Below, piece after piece: positions 26,336-34,870 of a stretch of DNA of 60,517 bases. Positions within the stretch are counted from its first letter, which is position 1. Every line of letters starts with the position of its first letter. The position numbers and the translations under genes were made by a program. The DNA comes from Devosia insulae DS-56 (lineage in GTDB: Bacteria; Pseudomonadota; Alphaproteobacteria; Rhizobiales; Devosiaceae), in contig NZ_LAJE02000161.1 of the NCBI RefSeq assembly GCF_000970465.2, positions 1 to 60,517 of the forward strand, given 5' to 3'. The notes under the pieces are model-generated. The model had not been told where the DNA came from, did no database searches, and saw nothing but the letters and a program-made list of their open reading frames with translations.

Positions 26336-28647
26336 GCATGATGCGCCGCGACCGGGGGCTGGGAATGTGCCTGCGCCAGTTTGGCGTGGCGCTTGTGCTC
26401 GCCTTGGTGGCCGCGTCGCCTGCCGCTGCGCAGTTCCTGCCCGAAGGTTTCTTTGCCACGCTGCCCGAGCCCGGCGCCCCGGCAAAAGTCGAGGCCAACG
26501 TCCTCTCCTACGACAAGAGCAGCGACGTGATCAGCGCGCAGGGCCGCGTGCTGATGCAGTACGAAGGCTATTCGATCGCCTGCGACGACCTGCGTTATGA
26601 GCAGCAGACCGGCAACCTCAACTGCATCGGCAACGTGCAGCTGGTCGACCCGGCGGGCACCAAATACACCGCCGAGACGATCGAGGTCACCGGCGGGATG
26701 AAGCAGGCGTTCCTGCAGTCGCTCACCCTCACCACCACCGACGGCGCGCGGATCACGGCCAGCGACGTGCGGTATTCCAGCACGCTCGAAACCGTACTCA
26801 ACCAGGCGACCTACACCCCGTGCGGGGAGTGCATCGACGCCAAAGGCAACCGCGTCGGCTGGAAGGTGAAAGCCGCCAAGCTGATCCAGAACGCCGAGAC
26901 CAGGACGATCTATTTCGAGCAGCCGTCGCTGGAGGTGCTCGGCATTCCGGTGGCATGGCTGCCGTGGCTGTCGCTGCCGGATCCGAGCGCGAAGCAGAGC
27001 AACGGCTTCATGCTTCCCCGGGTCAACTACAAGCAGGTCTATGGCGGCCGGATCACGGCGCCCTACTTCATCAATATCGGCGAGGACACGGAAATCCTGC
27101 TCGCGCCCTCGCTGATGTCGCGCCAGGGTTTTCTGATGGCGGCCGAGTGGCAACAGCAGTTCGACTACGGCTCGTTCACGGTCAAGGCGTCGGGCCTCTA
27201 CCAGCTCGATCCGGGTGCGTTCAGCGAGCTCGGCAACCGCGAATGGCGCGGCGCGATCCAGAGTTCCGGCCGGTTCCAGCCGATTGCCGACTGGACCGTC
27301 GGCTGGTCGTACAGCGCCTTCACCGATGCCGCGTATTTCGACGACTACGACTTCAGCACCGCCGACTGGGTGACTAACGAGGTCTACGCGACGCATCTCA
27401 GCACTGACTTTTACGCCGATCTGAGGGTTCAGGAGTTCCTGAAGCTGGGGCAGTACGGCACGATCGCTGCCGCCGACCTGGCGCAATCGCAGCAGGCGGC
27501 GACGCTGCCGAATGCGCGGGGGAATGGCTATTTCGACTTTGGCGACTGGGGCCAGGTGCGGGCCAATGGCAACCTGCTTGGAGTGTATCGGGCCGAGAAT
27601 TCTTCGGCGCTCTATGGCGGCATCCCCTATGTCTTCGGCTACGAAGGCGCCAAGACCCATGCCTCGGGCGAGCTGAGCTGGCAGAACCAGATCATCGCGC
27701 CGGGCGGCGTGGTGGTGACGCCCTATCTCGGGCTGCGCGCCGACATCACCAACTATGACAGCGGCGACCTCGGCAACCCGGTCGTTGGCGACCCCGAACC
27801 CGCCGAGCAGTTCCTGTTCGCCGCAACTCCGATCGCCGCAGTCGATTTCCGCTGGCCGCTGTTCGCCGCCAACGGGCTCGATACGCACCTGCTCGAGCCG
27901 ATCGCGCAACTGGTCTATCGCGGTAGCGACACCTCGCTGGTGGGCATCACCAACGACAACGCGCACAGCTTCGTGCTCGATGACACCAACATCTTCTCCT
28001 ACGACCGCTTCACCGGCACCGACCGGCAGGAAACCGGGCTCCGCGCCAATGTCGGGGCGCGCTATCTCGCTAATTTCTCTGGCGGCCAGTGGTTGGAGAT
28101 CGTCGGCGGACAGAGCTTCCACCTTGCCGGGGTCAACGCCTTCGCCGTCGACGATCCGGTCAATACCGGGGTGAGCAGCGGGCTCGAGGACACCGCGTCC
28201 TACGTGGTGCTGGGGGCGCGCGGCTCGCCCTATGCCGGGCTGACGCTGGGCGCCAAGCTGCAGGTCGACCCCGATGGCCCGCGCGTGGCGCGTGCCGGCC
28301 TCGGCGGCAACTATGCCTTTGGCCCCTACTCGGTGGGCAGCGACTACGTCTACCTGCCGGCCGACGCAGCGACCGGCGTGCTGGCGGATCAACATGAAGT
28401 GACGCTGCGCGGCAGCACGCCGCTGCCGCTCGACTACTGGCGCGCCATCGGCAGCGTGTCGTGGGACATCGCCGCCAGCGAGTGGCTGGAAGCCCGCGGC
28501 GAGCTGATTTATGACGACGGCTACTTCCTCGCCGGCGGTTTTGCGCAGGCCAATGGCGCGACGCACGAAACGCCGAACTCGGTGACGTTCGGCGTGCAGT
28601 TCAAGCTGAAGGCGCCCGGCGCGCAGTTCGATATTCTCAACTACTAG
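26332..28647 (+). CDS. lptD: LPS assembly outer-membrane protein LptD
   Basis: This is about 771 residues. It has a signal peptide (GVALVLALVAASPAAA) and an N-terminal OstA/LptA-like jellyroll (~45-190, with VEANVLSYDKSSDVISAQGR). A large beta-barrel follows (GNREWRGAIQSSGRFQP, SWQNQIIAPGG). LptD inserts LPS into the outer leaflet. The GTG at 26332 overlaps the lptG stop; ATGs at 26338 and 26341 are alternatives. No lptE gene is in the window. Confidence 0.95.
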   Translation: MSMMRRDRGLGMCLRQFGVALVLALVAASPAAAQFLPEGFFATLPEPGAPAKVEANVLSYDKSSDVISAQGRVLMQYEGYSIACDDLRYEQQTGNLNCIGNVQLVDPAGTKYTAETIEVTGGMKQAFLQSLTLTTTDGARITASDVRYSSTLETVLNQATYTPCGECIDAKGNRVGWKVKAAKLIQNAETRTIYFEQPSLEVLGIPVAWLPWLSLPDPSAKQSNGFMLPRVNYKQVYGGRITAPYFINIGEDTEILLAPSLMSRQGFLMAAEWQQQFDYGSFTVKASGLYQLDPGAFSELGNREWRGAIQSSGRFQPIADWTVGWSYSAFTDAAYFDDYDFSTADWVTNEVYATHLSTDFYADLRVQEFLKLGQYGTIAAADLAQSQQAATLPNARGNGYFDFGDWGQVRANGNLLGVYRAENSSALYGGIPYVFGYEGAKTHASGELSWQNQIIAPGGVVVTPYLGLRADITNYDSGDLGNPVVGDPEPAEQFLFAATPIAAVDFRWPLFAANGLDTHLLEPIAQLVYRGSDTSLVGITNDNAHSFVLDDTNIFSYDRFTGTDRQETGLRANVGARYLANFSGGQWLEIVGGQSFHLAGVNAFAVDDPVNTGVSSGLEDTASYVVLGARGSPYAGLTLGAKLQVDPDGPRVARAGLGGNYAFGPYSVGSDYVYLPADAATGVLADQHEVTLRGSTPLPLDYWRAIGSVSWDIAASEWLEARGELIYDDGYFLAGGFAQANGATHETPNSVTFGVQFKLKAPGAQFDILNY

Positions 28648-28764
28648 TCCGGTTGGCGCGATCGACCGATGCAACGACCCCGGCCAACCGATTTTGGCCG
28701 TATTCTTCCAACATTGAGATGGCCGAGCCGGGGGCGATCCGGCGGCCTTCCCAAAGAACTGAAA

Positions 28765-29652
28765 ATGGTGACGACAATGCTCCGCCTCATCGCTGCAACG
28801 CTGATCGGCCTTACTCTGAGCGTCATGCCGGCTTTCGCCGCGACCAAGGTCACGGTCAACGGCGTGCCGATCTCGGACATCGAAATCGCGCAGCGCACCA
28901 AGCTGCTGGCGCTGGAAGGCGGCGGCGGCAGCAAGAAGGCGATGGAACAGCTGATCGACGAGCAGCTGCAGATCCAGGAAGCCAAGCGGATGAACATCGT
29001 CATCTCCGACCAGCAGGTCGATGACGCGTTCCAGCAGGTGGCGCGCAACATCAAGGTGTCGAGCGACAAGCTGCGCCAGATCCTGCAGCAGGCCGGCGTC
29101 AACAATGAAACCATGCGGGCCCGCCTCCGCGCCGCGATCGCCTGGCAGCAGGTGAGCGGCATGGTGGTCGCCTCGCGCGTCAAGGTGTCGGACCTCGACC
29201 TCGAGAAGGCCGCCGAGGCCAAGCTCGACCAGGCTTCGAGCTATGACTACATCCTCAAGGAAGTGCTGTTCATCAGCTCGACCGGCAATGCTTCGGCGCG
29301 CACCGGCCAGGCCAACCAGTACCGCCAGGCCTTCAAGGGCTGCGACAGTGCCGTGCAGGTATCGCTGAATTTCACCGACGCCGCAGTGCGCGACATGGGC
29401 CGCCGCCACGCCACCCAGCTGCCCGAGCCGCTGGCCGCCGAACTCGCCAAACTCAACGTCGGCGGTATCACCAAGCCGCGGGTGACCGAGTCGGGCGTGT
29501 CGATGCTGGCGATCTGCGCCAAGAACGAAGCGCGTGACACCACCTTCCTCAAGAACAAGCTGCGCAGCGAGCAGGGCGGCGAGCAGATGAAGGCGGAAGC
29601 CGAGAAGTTCAAGACCGAGCTTCGGACCAAAGCCAAGATCGTCTACAACTAA
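28765..29652 (+). CDS. surA: SurA-like periplasmic chaperone
   Basis: This 295-residue exported protein has a signal peptide ending VMPAFAA. The SurA N-terminal helical domain (~30-170) contains VNGVPISDIEIAQRTKLLAL and QLIDEQLQIQEAKRMNI. The C-terminal half has only a weak parvulin-like pattern, so peptidyl-prolyl isomerase activity is doubtful. Its position after lptD is the standard alphaproteobacterial one and fits a role in folding outer-membrane proteins including LptD. I chose the ATG at 28765 to give a proper signal peptide. Confidence 0.85.
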   Translation: MVTTMLRLIAATLIGLTLSVMPAFAATKVTVNGVPISDIEIAQRTKLLALEGGGGSKKAMEQLIDEQLQIQEAKRMNIVISDQQVDDAFQQVARNIKVSSDKLRQILQQAGVNNETMRARLRAAIAWQQVSGMVVASRVKVSDLDLEKAAEAKLDQASSYDYILKEVLFISSTGNASARTGQANQYRQAFKGCDSAVQVSLNFTDAAVRDMGRRHATQLPEPLAAELAKLNVGGITKPRVTESGVSMLAICAKNEARDTTFLKNKLRSEQGGEQMKAEAEKFKTELRTKAKIVYN

Positions 29653-29802
29653 CGGACTCTTGCCGGCCCTCAGGCAAATCGACCGCAATCGCGGCCGTTT
29701 GGCTTAGCGAGTCCATGCTAGTGGCAGTATTGGCGCGGCGACCGGCTGCGCCAATGCGCTTTGGTGAGCGCGCAGGTTTGCGTTTGGACACGTGAGGACA
29801 CC

Positions 29803-30831
29803 TTGGCCGACAATCAAGCGCCGCTGGCCGTAAGCATGGGCGAACCGGCGGGGATCGGGCCGGACCTGATCCTCAGGCTCTATGCCAACCGCGTCGAGCT
29901 GGGCCTGCCGCCGTTCATCGTCTATGGCCATATCGATTTCCTGCGGGCCCGCGCCGCCCGGTTGCGGCTGCCGGTGGCGATGCTCGAGTGCACGCCGCCC
30001 GAGGCCGCCGCCCGGTTCGCCGAGGCGCTGCCGGTGGTGCATGTCGACGGCCTCGTGCCCGACAAGCCGGGTGACCCGACGGCGCTCTCGGGCAAGGTGG
30101 TGATCGAGGCAATCAGCCGCGCAGTGGACGACAGCCTCACTGGGGCCTGCCGCGCCATCGTGACTGCACCGATCCACAAGGCGGCACTCTACGCCGCCGG
30201 CTTCAAGTATCCCGGGCATACCGAGTACCTGGCAGCGCTTTGCGCGCAGGGCGGCGCGGCGCCGATGCCGGTGATGATGCTGGCGCATGAGGCGCTGCGG
30301 GTGATCCCGGCGACAATCCACGTGCCGATCAGCGCCGTGCCGTCGCTGATCACCTTCGAGCTGGTCGTGAGCACCGGGCGGATCGTCGCGCATAGCCTGC
30401 GCACCCGCTTCGGTATCGCCGAGCCGCGCATCGGTTTTGCCGGGCTCAACCCGCATGCCAGCGAGGGCGGCAATATCGGTACCGAGGACTATGACACTGT
30501 CGGCCCGGCGATCGCGCAGCTGCAGCACGAGGGCATCCTTGCCGAGGGCCCGATGCCGGCGGACACGCTGTTCCACCTGCCGCACTGGCGGAAGTATGAC
30601 GCGGTGATCGCGATGTACCACGACCAGGCGCTGATCCCGATCAAGACCGTGGCGTTCGACCAGGCGGTGAACGTCACCCTCGGCCTGCCGATCGTCCGCA
30701 CCTCACCCGACCATGGCACGGCGTTCGACCTCGCCGGGACGGGCAATGGGTCGGATGCAAGCTTCCTCAATGCGATCCGGCTGGCGGATGAACTGACCGG
30801 CGGCGCGGCGCAGCGGGCAGCGGCGCAGTAG
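29803..30831 (+). CDS. pdxA: 4-hydroxythreonine-4-phosphate dehydrogenase
   Basis: This enzyme of about 342 residues oxidises 4-phosphohydroxy-L-threonine in pyridoxal-5'-phosphate synthesis. It has VSMGEPAGIGPDLILRL, the metal-ligand HTEYLAALCAQG, GLNPHASEGGNIGTED and AMYHDQALIPIKT. The likely start is TTG at 29803, preceded by GAGGA. TTG 29761 and GTG 29764 are other options. A hairpin with arms ATTGGCGC/GCGCCAAT lies just upstream at 29729-29755. Confidence 0.95.
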   Translation: MADNQAPLAVSMGEPAGIGPDLILRLYANRVELGLPPFIVYGHIDFLRARAARLRLPVAMLECTPPEAAARFAEALPVVHVDGLVPDKPGDPTALSGKVVIEAISRAVDDSLTGACRAIVTAPIHKAALYAAGFKYPGHTEYLAALCAQGGAAPMPVMMLAHEALRVIPATIHVPISAVPSLITFELVVSTGRIVAHSLRTRFGIAEPRIGFAGLNPHASEGGNIGTEDYDTVGPAIAQLQHEGILAEGPMPADTLFHLPHWRKYDAVIAMYHDQALIPIKTVAFDQAVNVTLGLPIVRTSPDHGTAFDLAGTGNGSDASFLNAIRLADELTGGAAQRAAAQ

Positions 30832-30850
30832 AGGCGCCACAACAGCGAGC

Positions 30851-30993
30851 GACGGCCCCCTCCTTTGCCATTCGAGCGTAGCTCTCATGGCCTTGAAGGG
30901 GGAGGTGCCCCGCCGGTTCACTGGGCACGATCGAAGCTACAGCCTCGACTCTTCACCTCCCCCTTTTATGGGGGAGGCCGGGAGGGGGCCGTC
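30851..30993. repeat. palindromic intergenic repeat between pdxA and the DUF305 gene
   Basis: Outer arms GACGGCCCCCTCC (30851-30863) and GGAGGGGGCCGTC (30981-30993) are perfect complements. Inner arms AAGGGGGAGGTG (30896-30907) and CACCTCCCCCTT (30954-30965) are also perfect. It sits between convergent genes. It is another extragenic palindrome of the kind seen near 21.3 kb and may double as a bidirectional terminator. Confidence 0.75.
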
Positions 30994-31009
30994 TGCTTCA
31001 GTACGGCTG

Positions 31010-31441
31010 CTACTGCGGCTGCTTTTCCAGCCAGGCCAGCATGTCGGCGATCTCCTTCTCCTGCGCAGTGATCACTGCCTGAGCCATCTCGCGGGCCCAC
31101 GGATCGTCGCCGTGCTTGAGTTCGGCCTTGGCCATATCGATGGCGCCGCGGTGGTGCGGGATCATCGAGCAGACGAAGGCGACGTCGATATCGGTGGCGG
31201 TACCGCCGGCCATCATGTCGGCGTTCATCGCGTCCATGCCCGCCATCAGCTCGGTATGGGCCTCGGAGGCCCCTGCCCCGTGCGGCATGGCCATGGGTGC
31301 GGCCGCCTGAGGTGCATTGGCGAGGCAGATGGCCGGAAGGGTTGTGGCCGGCGCGGCGCCGTGGCCGCCATGATCCTGCTGCGCCAGTGCGGGGAAAGCG
31401 GATGCCAGCAGCAGGGCCGCGGCGAGGGTGAACTTATGCAT
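31010..31441 (-). CDS. DUF305-domain exported protein
   Basis: This 143-residue protein has a clear signal peptide ([17 protein letters not shown]) followed by a His/Met-rich segment ([14 protein letters not shown]). The DUF305 ferritin-like helical domain has the signature [18 protein letters not shown]. Members are often linked to copper or other metal handling in the periplasm; metal binding here is inferred from the His and Met content. GGAGA lies 5 bases before the ATG. Confidence 0.88.
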   Translation of the reverse strand: MHKFTLAAALLLASAFPALAQQDHGGHGAAPATTLPAICLANAPQAAAPMAMPHGAGASEAHTELMAGMDAMNADMMAGGTATDIDVAFVCSMIPHHRGAIDMAKAELKHGDDPWAREMAQAVITAQEKEIADMLAWLEKQPQ

Positions 31442-31572
31442 ATCTATCTCCTTCCAGATCGGGCCTGATTCAGTGGCCGTACCCTCTTCCTGCACCTTCC
31501 CATCATGGCAAGGTCAAGTGGGTCCTGCAGTGCCCATTTGCCTTCGCCGATAAATCCGCTATCCCCGCTGCC

Positions 31573-32403
31573 ATGCAGATCGACAATCTCCCGCCGCTTC
31601 GCGAGGTCATCGCCACCCACGACCTGAGGGCCAAAAAGGAACTCGGGCAGAACTTTCTGCTCGATCTCAACCTGACGGCACGGATCGCCCGCGTCGCCGG
31701 TCCGCTGGAGGCGGCGACGGTGATCGAAGTGGGCCCCGGTCCGGGCGGGCTGACGCGGGCACTGCTCGCCGAGGGCGCGAGGAAAGTCATCGCCATCGAG
31801 CGCGACGAGCGCACTCTACCTGCGCTTGCTCAGATCGCCGAGGCCTATCCCGGACGGCTCGAGGTGATCGCCGGCGATGCGCTGGAGGTCGATTACGCCG
31901 CGCTGGCCGACGGCCCGACGCGCATCGTCTCCAACCTGCCCTACAATATCGGCACGGAGTTGCTGACGCGCTGGCTCACCGTCGAGCGCTGGCCGCCCTT
32001 CTTCGAGAGCCTGACGCTGATGTTCCAGCGCGAGGTGGCCGAGCGGATCGTCGCCAAGGCCGGAGACAATCACTACGGCCGGCTGGGCGTCTTGTGCGGC
32101 TGGCGTACCGAGGCGCGGATCGCCTTCAACGTGGGGCGCGAGGCGTTCACACCGCCGCCCAAGGTCACCTCCAGCGTGGTGCACCTGAAGCCCAGGGTGA
32201 CCAATGACGGCGTCGAAGTGCGCGACCTCGAAGCGGTGACCCGCGCTGCCTTCGGACAGCGCCGCAAGATGGTGCGGCAGAGCCTCAAGTCGCTCGGCGT
32301 ACCGATGGAGCCGCTGCTGGCCGCGGCGGAACTCCGGGGCGACGAGCGCGCCGAAGTGCTGCCGGTCGAGACGTTCCTCAAGCTGGCGAAGGCGCGCCGC
32401 TGA
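31573..32403 (+). CDS. rsmA: 16S rRNA dimethyladenosine transferase
   Basis: This 276-residue SAM-dependent methyltransferase dimethylates two adjacent adenosines in helix 45 of 16S rRNA (KsgA). It has [19 protein letters not shown], the SAM motif [16 protein letters not shown], and the catalytic [12 protein letters not shown] small membrane-protein gene starts at its stop codon. It closes the conserved lptF-rsmA run. Confidence 0.97.
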   Translation: MQIDNLPPLREVIATHDLRAKKELGQNFLLDLNLTARIARVAGPLEAATVIEVGPGPGGLTRALLAEGARKVIAIERDERTLPALAQIAEAYPGRLEVIAGDALEVDYAALADGPTRIVSNLPYNIGTELLTRWLTVERWPPFFESLTLMFQREVAERIVAKAGDNHYGRLGVLCGWRTEARIAFNVGREAFTPPPKVTSSVVHLKPRVTNDGVEVRDLEAVTRAAFGQRRKMVRQSLKSLGVPMEPLLAAAELRGDERAEVLPVETFLKLAKARR

Positions 32404-32660
32404 TGGGCGGCGTCATCGCCATCGTCACCGCGCTCTTGGCGTTCGGTATTCCGATCGCCGTGCCGCTGTTCGCCCAGCGCTGGCGGACGCTGGCGATCCT
32501 GCTGGGGCTCGGAGTGCTGTTCTTCGGCTGGGTCACCCTCGACCTCGCCGCACCCGACGGCATTACCCAGACCCTCGGGCCGTTCACCTTCGGCCTCATG
32601 CTGTTCGGCTTCGCCGCCGGGGTGATTGCAAAGTTCGTGATGCTGCTGTCGCGGCGGTAG
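32403..32660 (+). CDS. small membrane protein downstream of rsmA
   Basis: This 85-residue hydrophobic protein has three likely helices (GGVIAIVTALLAFGIPIAV, TLAILLGLGVLFFGWVTL, FTFGLMLFGFAAGVIAKFV). Its ATG overlaps the rsmA stop (TGATG), so it is translationally coupled. No family is recognised and function is unknown. Confidence 0.7.
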   Translation: MGGVIAIVTALLAFGIPIAVPLFAQRWRTLAILLGLGVLFFGWVTLDLAAPDGITQTLGPFTFGLMLFGFAAGVIAKFVMLLSRR

Positions 32661-32683
32661 GCGAGATCGGACTTGCGGTTACG

Positions 32684-32775
32684 CCACCGGGTCATTCCCG
32701 CGAAAGCGGGAACCTCTGTTTCCATCCGCACCACCGCAAACGGAGGTCCCCGCTTTCGCGGGGATGACCCGGTGG
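32684..32775. repeat. dispersed palindromic repeat, copy 1
   Basis: Perfect outer arms CCACCGGGTCAT (32684-32695) and ATGACCCGGTGG (32764-32775) enclose two small hairpins, TTCCCGCGAAAGCGGGAA and TCCCCGCTTTCGCGGGGA. The 34-base block at 32735-32768 recurs at 59773-59806 with paired changes in the stem. It lies between convergent genes. Confidence 0.8.
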
Positions 32776-32803
32776 TGAACTCGATAGCAGAGCAGTGGTA
32801 CGA

Positions 32804-33097
32804 TCAGCCGCTGACCGTCGGCCGGGTCACAGCGCCGTCGCCGCCGATTTCGATCTCGGCGACCGAGACGGTGCGCTTGAGGATGGCGGCGGCCTTGACC
32901 AGAAGTGCGGTCTTGATTTCCGACGGGCTCATCTTGTCGTTGGTGTTGGCCCAGACGCGCAGGGTGAGGTTGTGGTCGAAGGTTTCGAGCGAGCGGACCT
33001 CGCGCAGCAGCACCTTCACCTTTGCCTGGGTCCGATCGGCAAAGGTCGGATGCCGCTGCATTTCGTCGATGCTGCACGCTTTCACTTCGAACGGCAT
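32804..33097 (-). CDS. hypothetical protein
   Basis: This 97-residue protein opens PFEVKACSIDEMQRHPTFAD, with an alternating helix/strand pattern and no membrane segment or signal peptide. GGGGGA precedes the ATG at 33097. The frame continues upstream, but that part spans an intergenic-looking region with a DnaA box. I recognise no family. Confidence 0.6.
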   Translation of the reverse strand: MPFEVKACSIDEMQRHPTFADRTQAKVKVLLREVRSLETFDHNLTLRVWANTNDKMSPSEIKTALLVKAAAILKRTVSVAEIEIGGDGAVTRPTVSG

Positions 33098-33182
33098 GCT
33101 CAAGTCCCCCGCGAGGGTAGGTTCCGCCCAATTCCGAGGTTTCGGAACTGCAGCCAGCGAACCATCCACAGATGCCCATGGC

Positions 33183-33191
33183 TTATCCACA
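33183..33191 (+). promoter_or_regulatory. perfect DnaA-box sequence
   Basis: TTATCCACA matches the strong DnaA-box consensus exactly. It lies about 90 bases upstream of the 97-residue hypothetical gene. Only one weak neighbour (CATCCACA near 33163) is present, so this is not an origin. It could be a DnaA regulatory site or chance. Confidence 0.35.
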
Positions 33192-33208
33192 GGCAGCTGT
33201 CGGAAGAG

Positions 33209-33225
33209 TTAAGGTGTTACCTTAA
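33209..33225. promoter_or_regulatory. short perfect palindrome downstream of gmk
   Basis: TTAAGGT-GTT-ACCTTAA is a 7-bp perfect inverted repeat, 55 bases past the gmk stop. On the minus strand it is followed by CTCTTCC. It could be a weak terminator for the fab-gmk operon or an operator for the next gene. Confidence 0.35.
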
Positions 33226-33279
33226 CGATTTTATTGCGCCTTGATGACGCTCTGAAGCTCGCGACCCTCTCCCATCTTG

Positions 33280-33918
33280 CTAAAGAGAGTCGATCTGATC
33301 CTGCAAGTCTTTGACGAACTTATCCAATTGGATAAAGCGGGGCCGAGCGAGCCGGGCGGCGGCGAGGATCGTACGAACACGCGAGGTGGAATCCTCGAGA
33401 TCTTCGTTGACGAGCACATAGTCGTACTCGCCGTAATGCTCCATCTCGATGCGGGCGTTCTTCAGCCGCTTCTCGATGGTGCCGGCGCTGTCCTGGGCCC
33501 GCCGCTCGAGGCGCTTGCGCAGTTCCTTGATCGAGGGCGGCAGGATGAAAATGGTCACCATGTCGCTGCGGCACTTCTCGTAGAGCTGCAGCGTGCCCTG
33601 GAAATCGATGTCGAACAGGATGTCACGACCGGCCGAGAGCCGCTCTTCGACACGCGAGCGCGGCGTGCCATAGAAATTGCCGTGCACCTCGGCGCTCTCC
33701 AAGAGCTCGCCATCCTCGCGCATCTTCTTGAACGTCGGCACGTCGATGAAGTGGTAGTGCTTGCCGTCGATCTCGTCGGTGCGGCGGGCGCGCGTGGTCA
33801 CCGACACCGACAGCGCGATGTTCGGATCATCCTCAAACAGGGCCCGAGAGATCGAGGATTTGCCTGCGCCGGACGGCGAGGCGAGAACCAGCATCACGCC
33901 GCGTCGGGTGAATTCCAT
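33280..33918 (-). CDS. gmk: guanylate kinase
   Basis: This 212-residue cytosolic enzyme phosphorylates GMP to GDP. The P-loop is ASPSGAGKSS (~13-22). SVTTRARRTDEIDGKHYHFI and the GMP-binding EVHGNFYGTP region are typical. The ATG at 33918 is used. A GTG 27 bases upstream is less likely. It is the last gene of the run fabD-fabG-acpP-fabF-mltG-yicC-gmk. Confidence 0.97.
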   Translation of the reverse strand: MEFTRRGVMLVLASPSGAGKSSISRALFEDDPNIALSVSVTTRARRTDEIDGKHYHFIDVPTFKKMREDGELLESAEVHGNFYGTPRSRVEERLSAGRDILFDIDFQGTLQLYEKCRSDMVTIFILPPSIKELRKRLERRAQDSAGTIEKRLKNARIEMEHYGEYDYVLVNEDLEDSTSRVRTILAAARLARPRFIQLDKFVKDLQDQIDSL

Positions 33919-33976
33919 TCGTGCTTCGTCCTTATGCCCCTGCACAGAGTTCTCGGCGGCGTCACGGCTCGCCGGA

Positions 33977-34870
33977 TTACTCGATATTCTGGACCTGCTC
34001 GCGGAGCTGATCGATCACGGCCTTCAGGTCGAGGCCGATGGCAGTCAGGGCCACGTCGTTGGATTTCGAACAAAGCGTATTCGCTTCGCGGTTAAATTCC
34101 TGTGACAGGAAGTCGAGCTTCCGACCGACCGGGCCGCCACCCACGATCAACTGACGCGCCGCGGCGATGTGCGCCCCGAGCCGGTCGAGCTCCTCGCGGA
34201 TATCGGCCTTGGTGGCGAGCAGCATGGCTTCCTGCGCCAGCCGCTCGTCGGAGAGCGTCGGGCTCGCCTCGCTGAGCTCGGCGACCTGCTGGCGCAGCCT
34301 GGCGAGGATGGCATCGCGGCTGCGGCCGGGGTGGATCTCGGCAGCTTTGGTGAGGGCAGCAATCTCGTCGATGCGCTCGGAGAGGATGGCGGCGATGCGG
34401 GCGCCCTCCTCGCGCCGTGCCGCGACCAGACCGGCCACGGCCTCAGCGACGGCGCCGAGGATGGCGGCGTTGAGCGCTTCCTCTTCGTCGGCCGACAGCG
34501 CCGTCTCGTGCTGCTCGAGCACGCCGCGCAGCGCCAGGATGCCATCGAGGCGGGGCCTGCCGGCCTCGACGCGGCCCTCGAGCCACTTGAAGCCTTCGAG
34601 CACCGCTTCCAGCGCCTGGTGGTTGACGACGACGCGGCCGCCCTCGCCCTCGCGGTCGACGTTCAGCGATACGGTCAGCGAGCCGCGGCTGATCGACTTG
34701 CCGATCAGCCGGCGGATCTCGGTCTCCAGCGCATCGAAGCCGGAGGCGAGGCGCATCCGCAAATCGAGGCCGCGCCCATTGACCGACTTGATCTCGATGG
34801 TGAAGCCGACACCCGGCAGCGTGCCGCCGGCGCGAGCGTAGCCGGTCATGCTGGCAAGCGACAGAGCCAT
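33977..34870 (-). CDS. yicC: YicC/YloC family endoribonuclease
   Basis: This 297-residue protein of the YicC family opens LASMTGYARAGG and has IEIKSVNGRGLDLRMRL. The C-terminus holds the DUF1732 region (FLSQEFNREANTLCSKSND). Family members have been described as metal-dependent endoribonucleases. It overlaps the mltG stop by one base (TGATG) and lies upstream of gmk, as in many bacteria. Confidence 0.94.
   Translation of the reverse strand: MALSLASMTGYARAGGTLPGVGFTIEIKSVNGRGLDLRMRLASGFDALETEIRRLIGKSISRGSLTVSLNVDREGEGGRVVVNHQALEAVLEGFKWLEGRVEAGRPRLDGILALRGVLEQHETALSADEEEALNAAILGAVAEAVAGLVAARREEGARIAAILSERIDEIAALTKAAEIHPGRSRDAILARLRQQVAELSEASPTLSDERLAQEAMLLATKADIREELDRLGAHIAAARQLIVGGGPVGRKLDFLSQEFNREANTLCSKSNDVALTAIGLDLKAVIDQLREQVQNIE

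Noticed and set aside
26197-29688. A 3.5-kb open frame on the minus strand opposite lptD and surA
   Set aside because: It is a codon-bias shadow of G/C-rich genes: the composition is unlike a real protein (Arg/His/Gly/Leu-rich), there is no domain, and it covers two well-supported genes on the other strand.
33209-33225. CtrA binding site (TTAA-N7-TTAA)
   Set aside because: The two TTAA halves are separated by 9 bases, not 7, so it fits a simple palindrome better.
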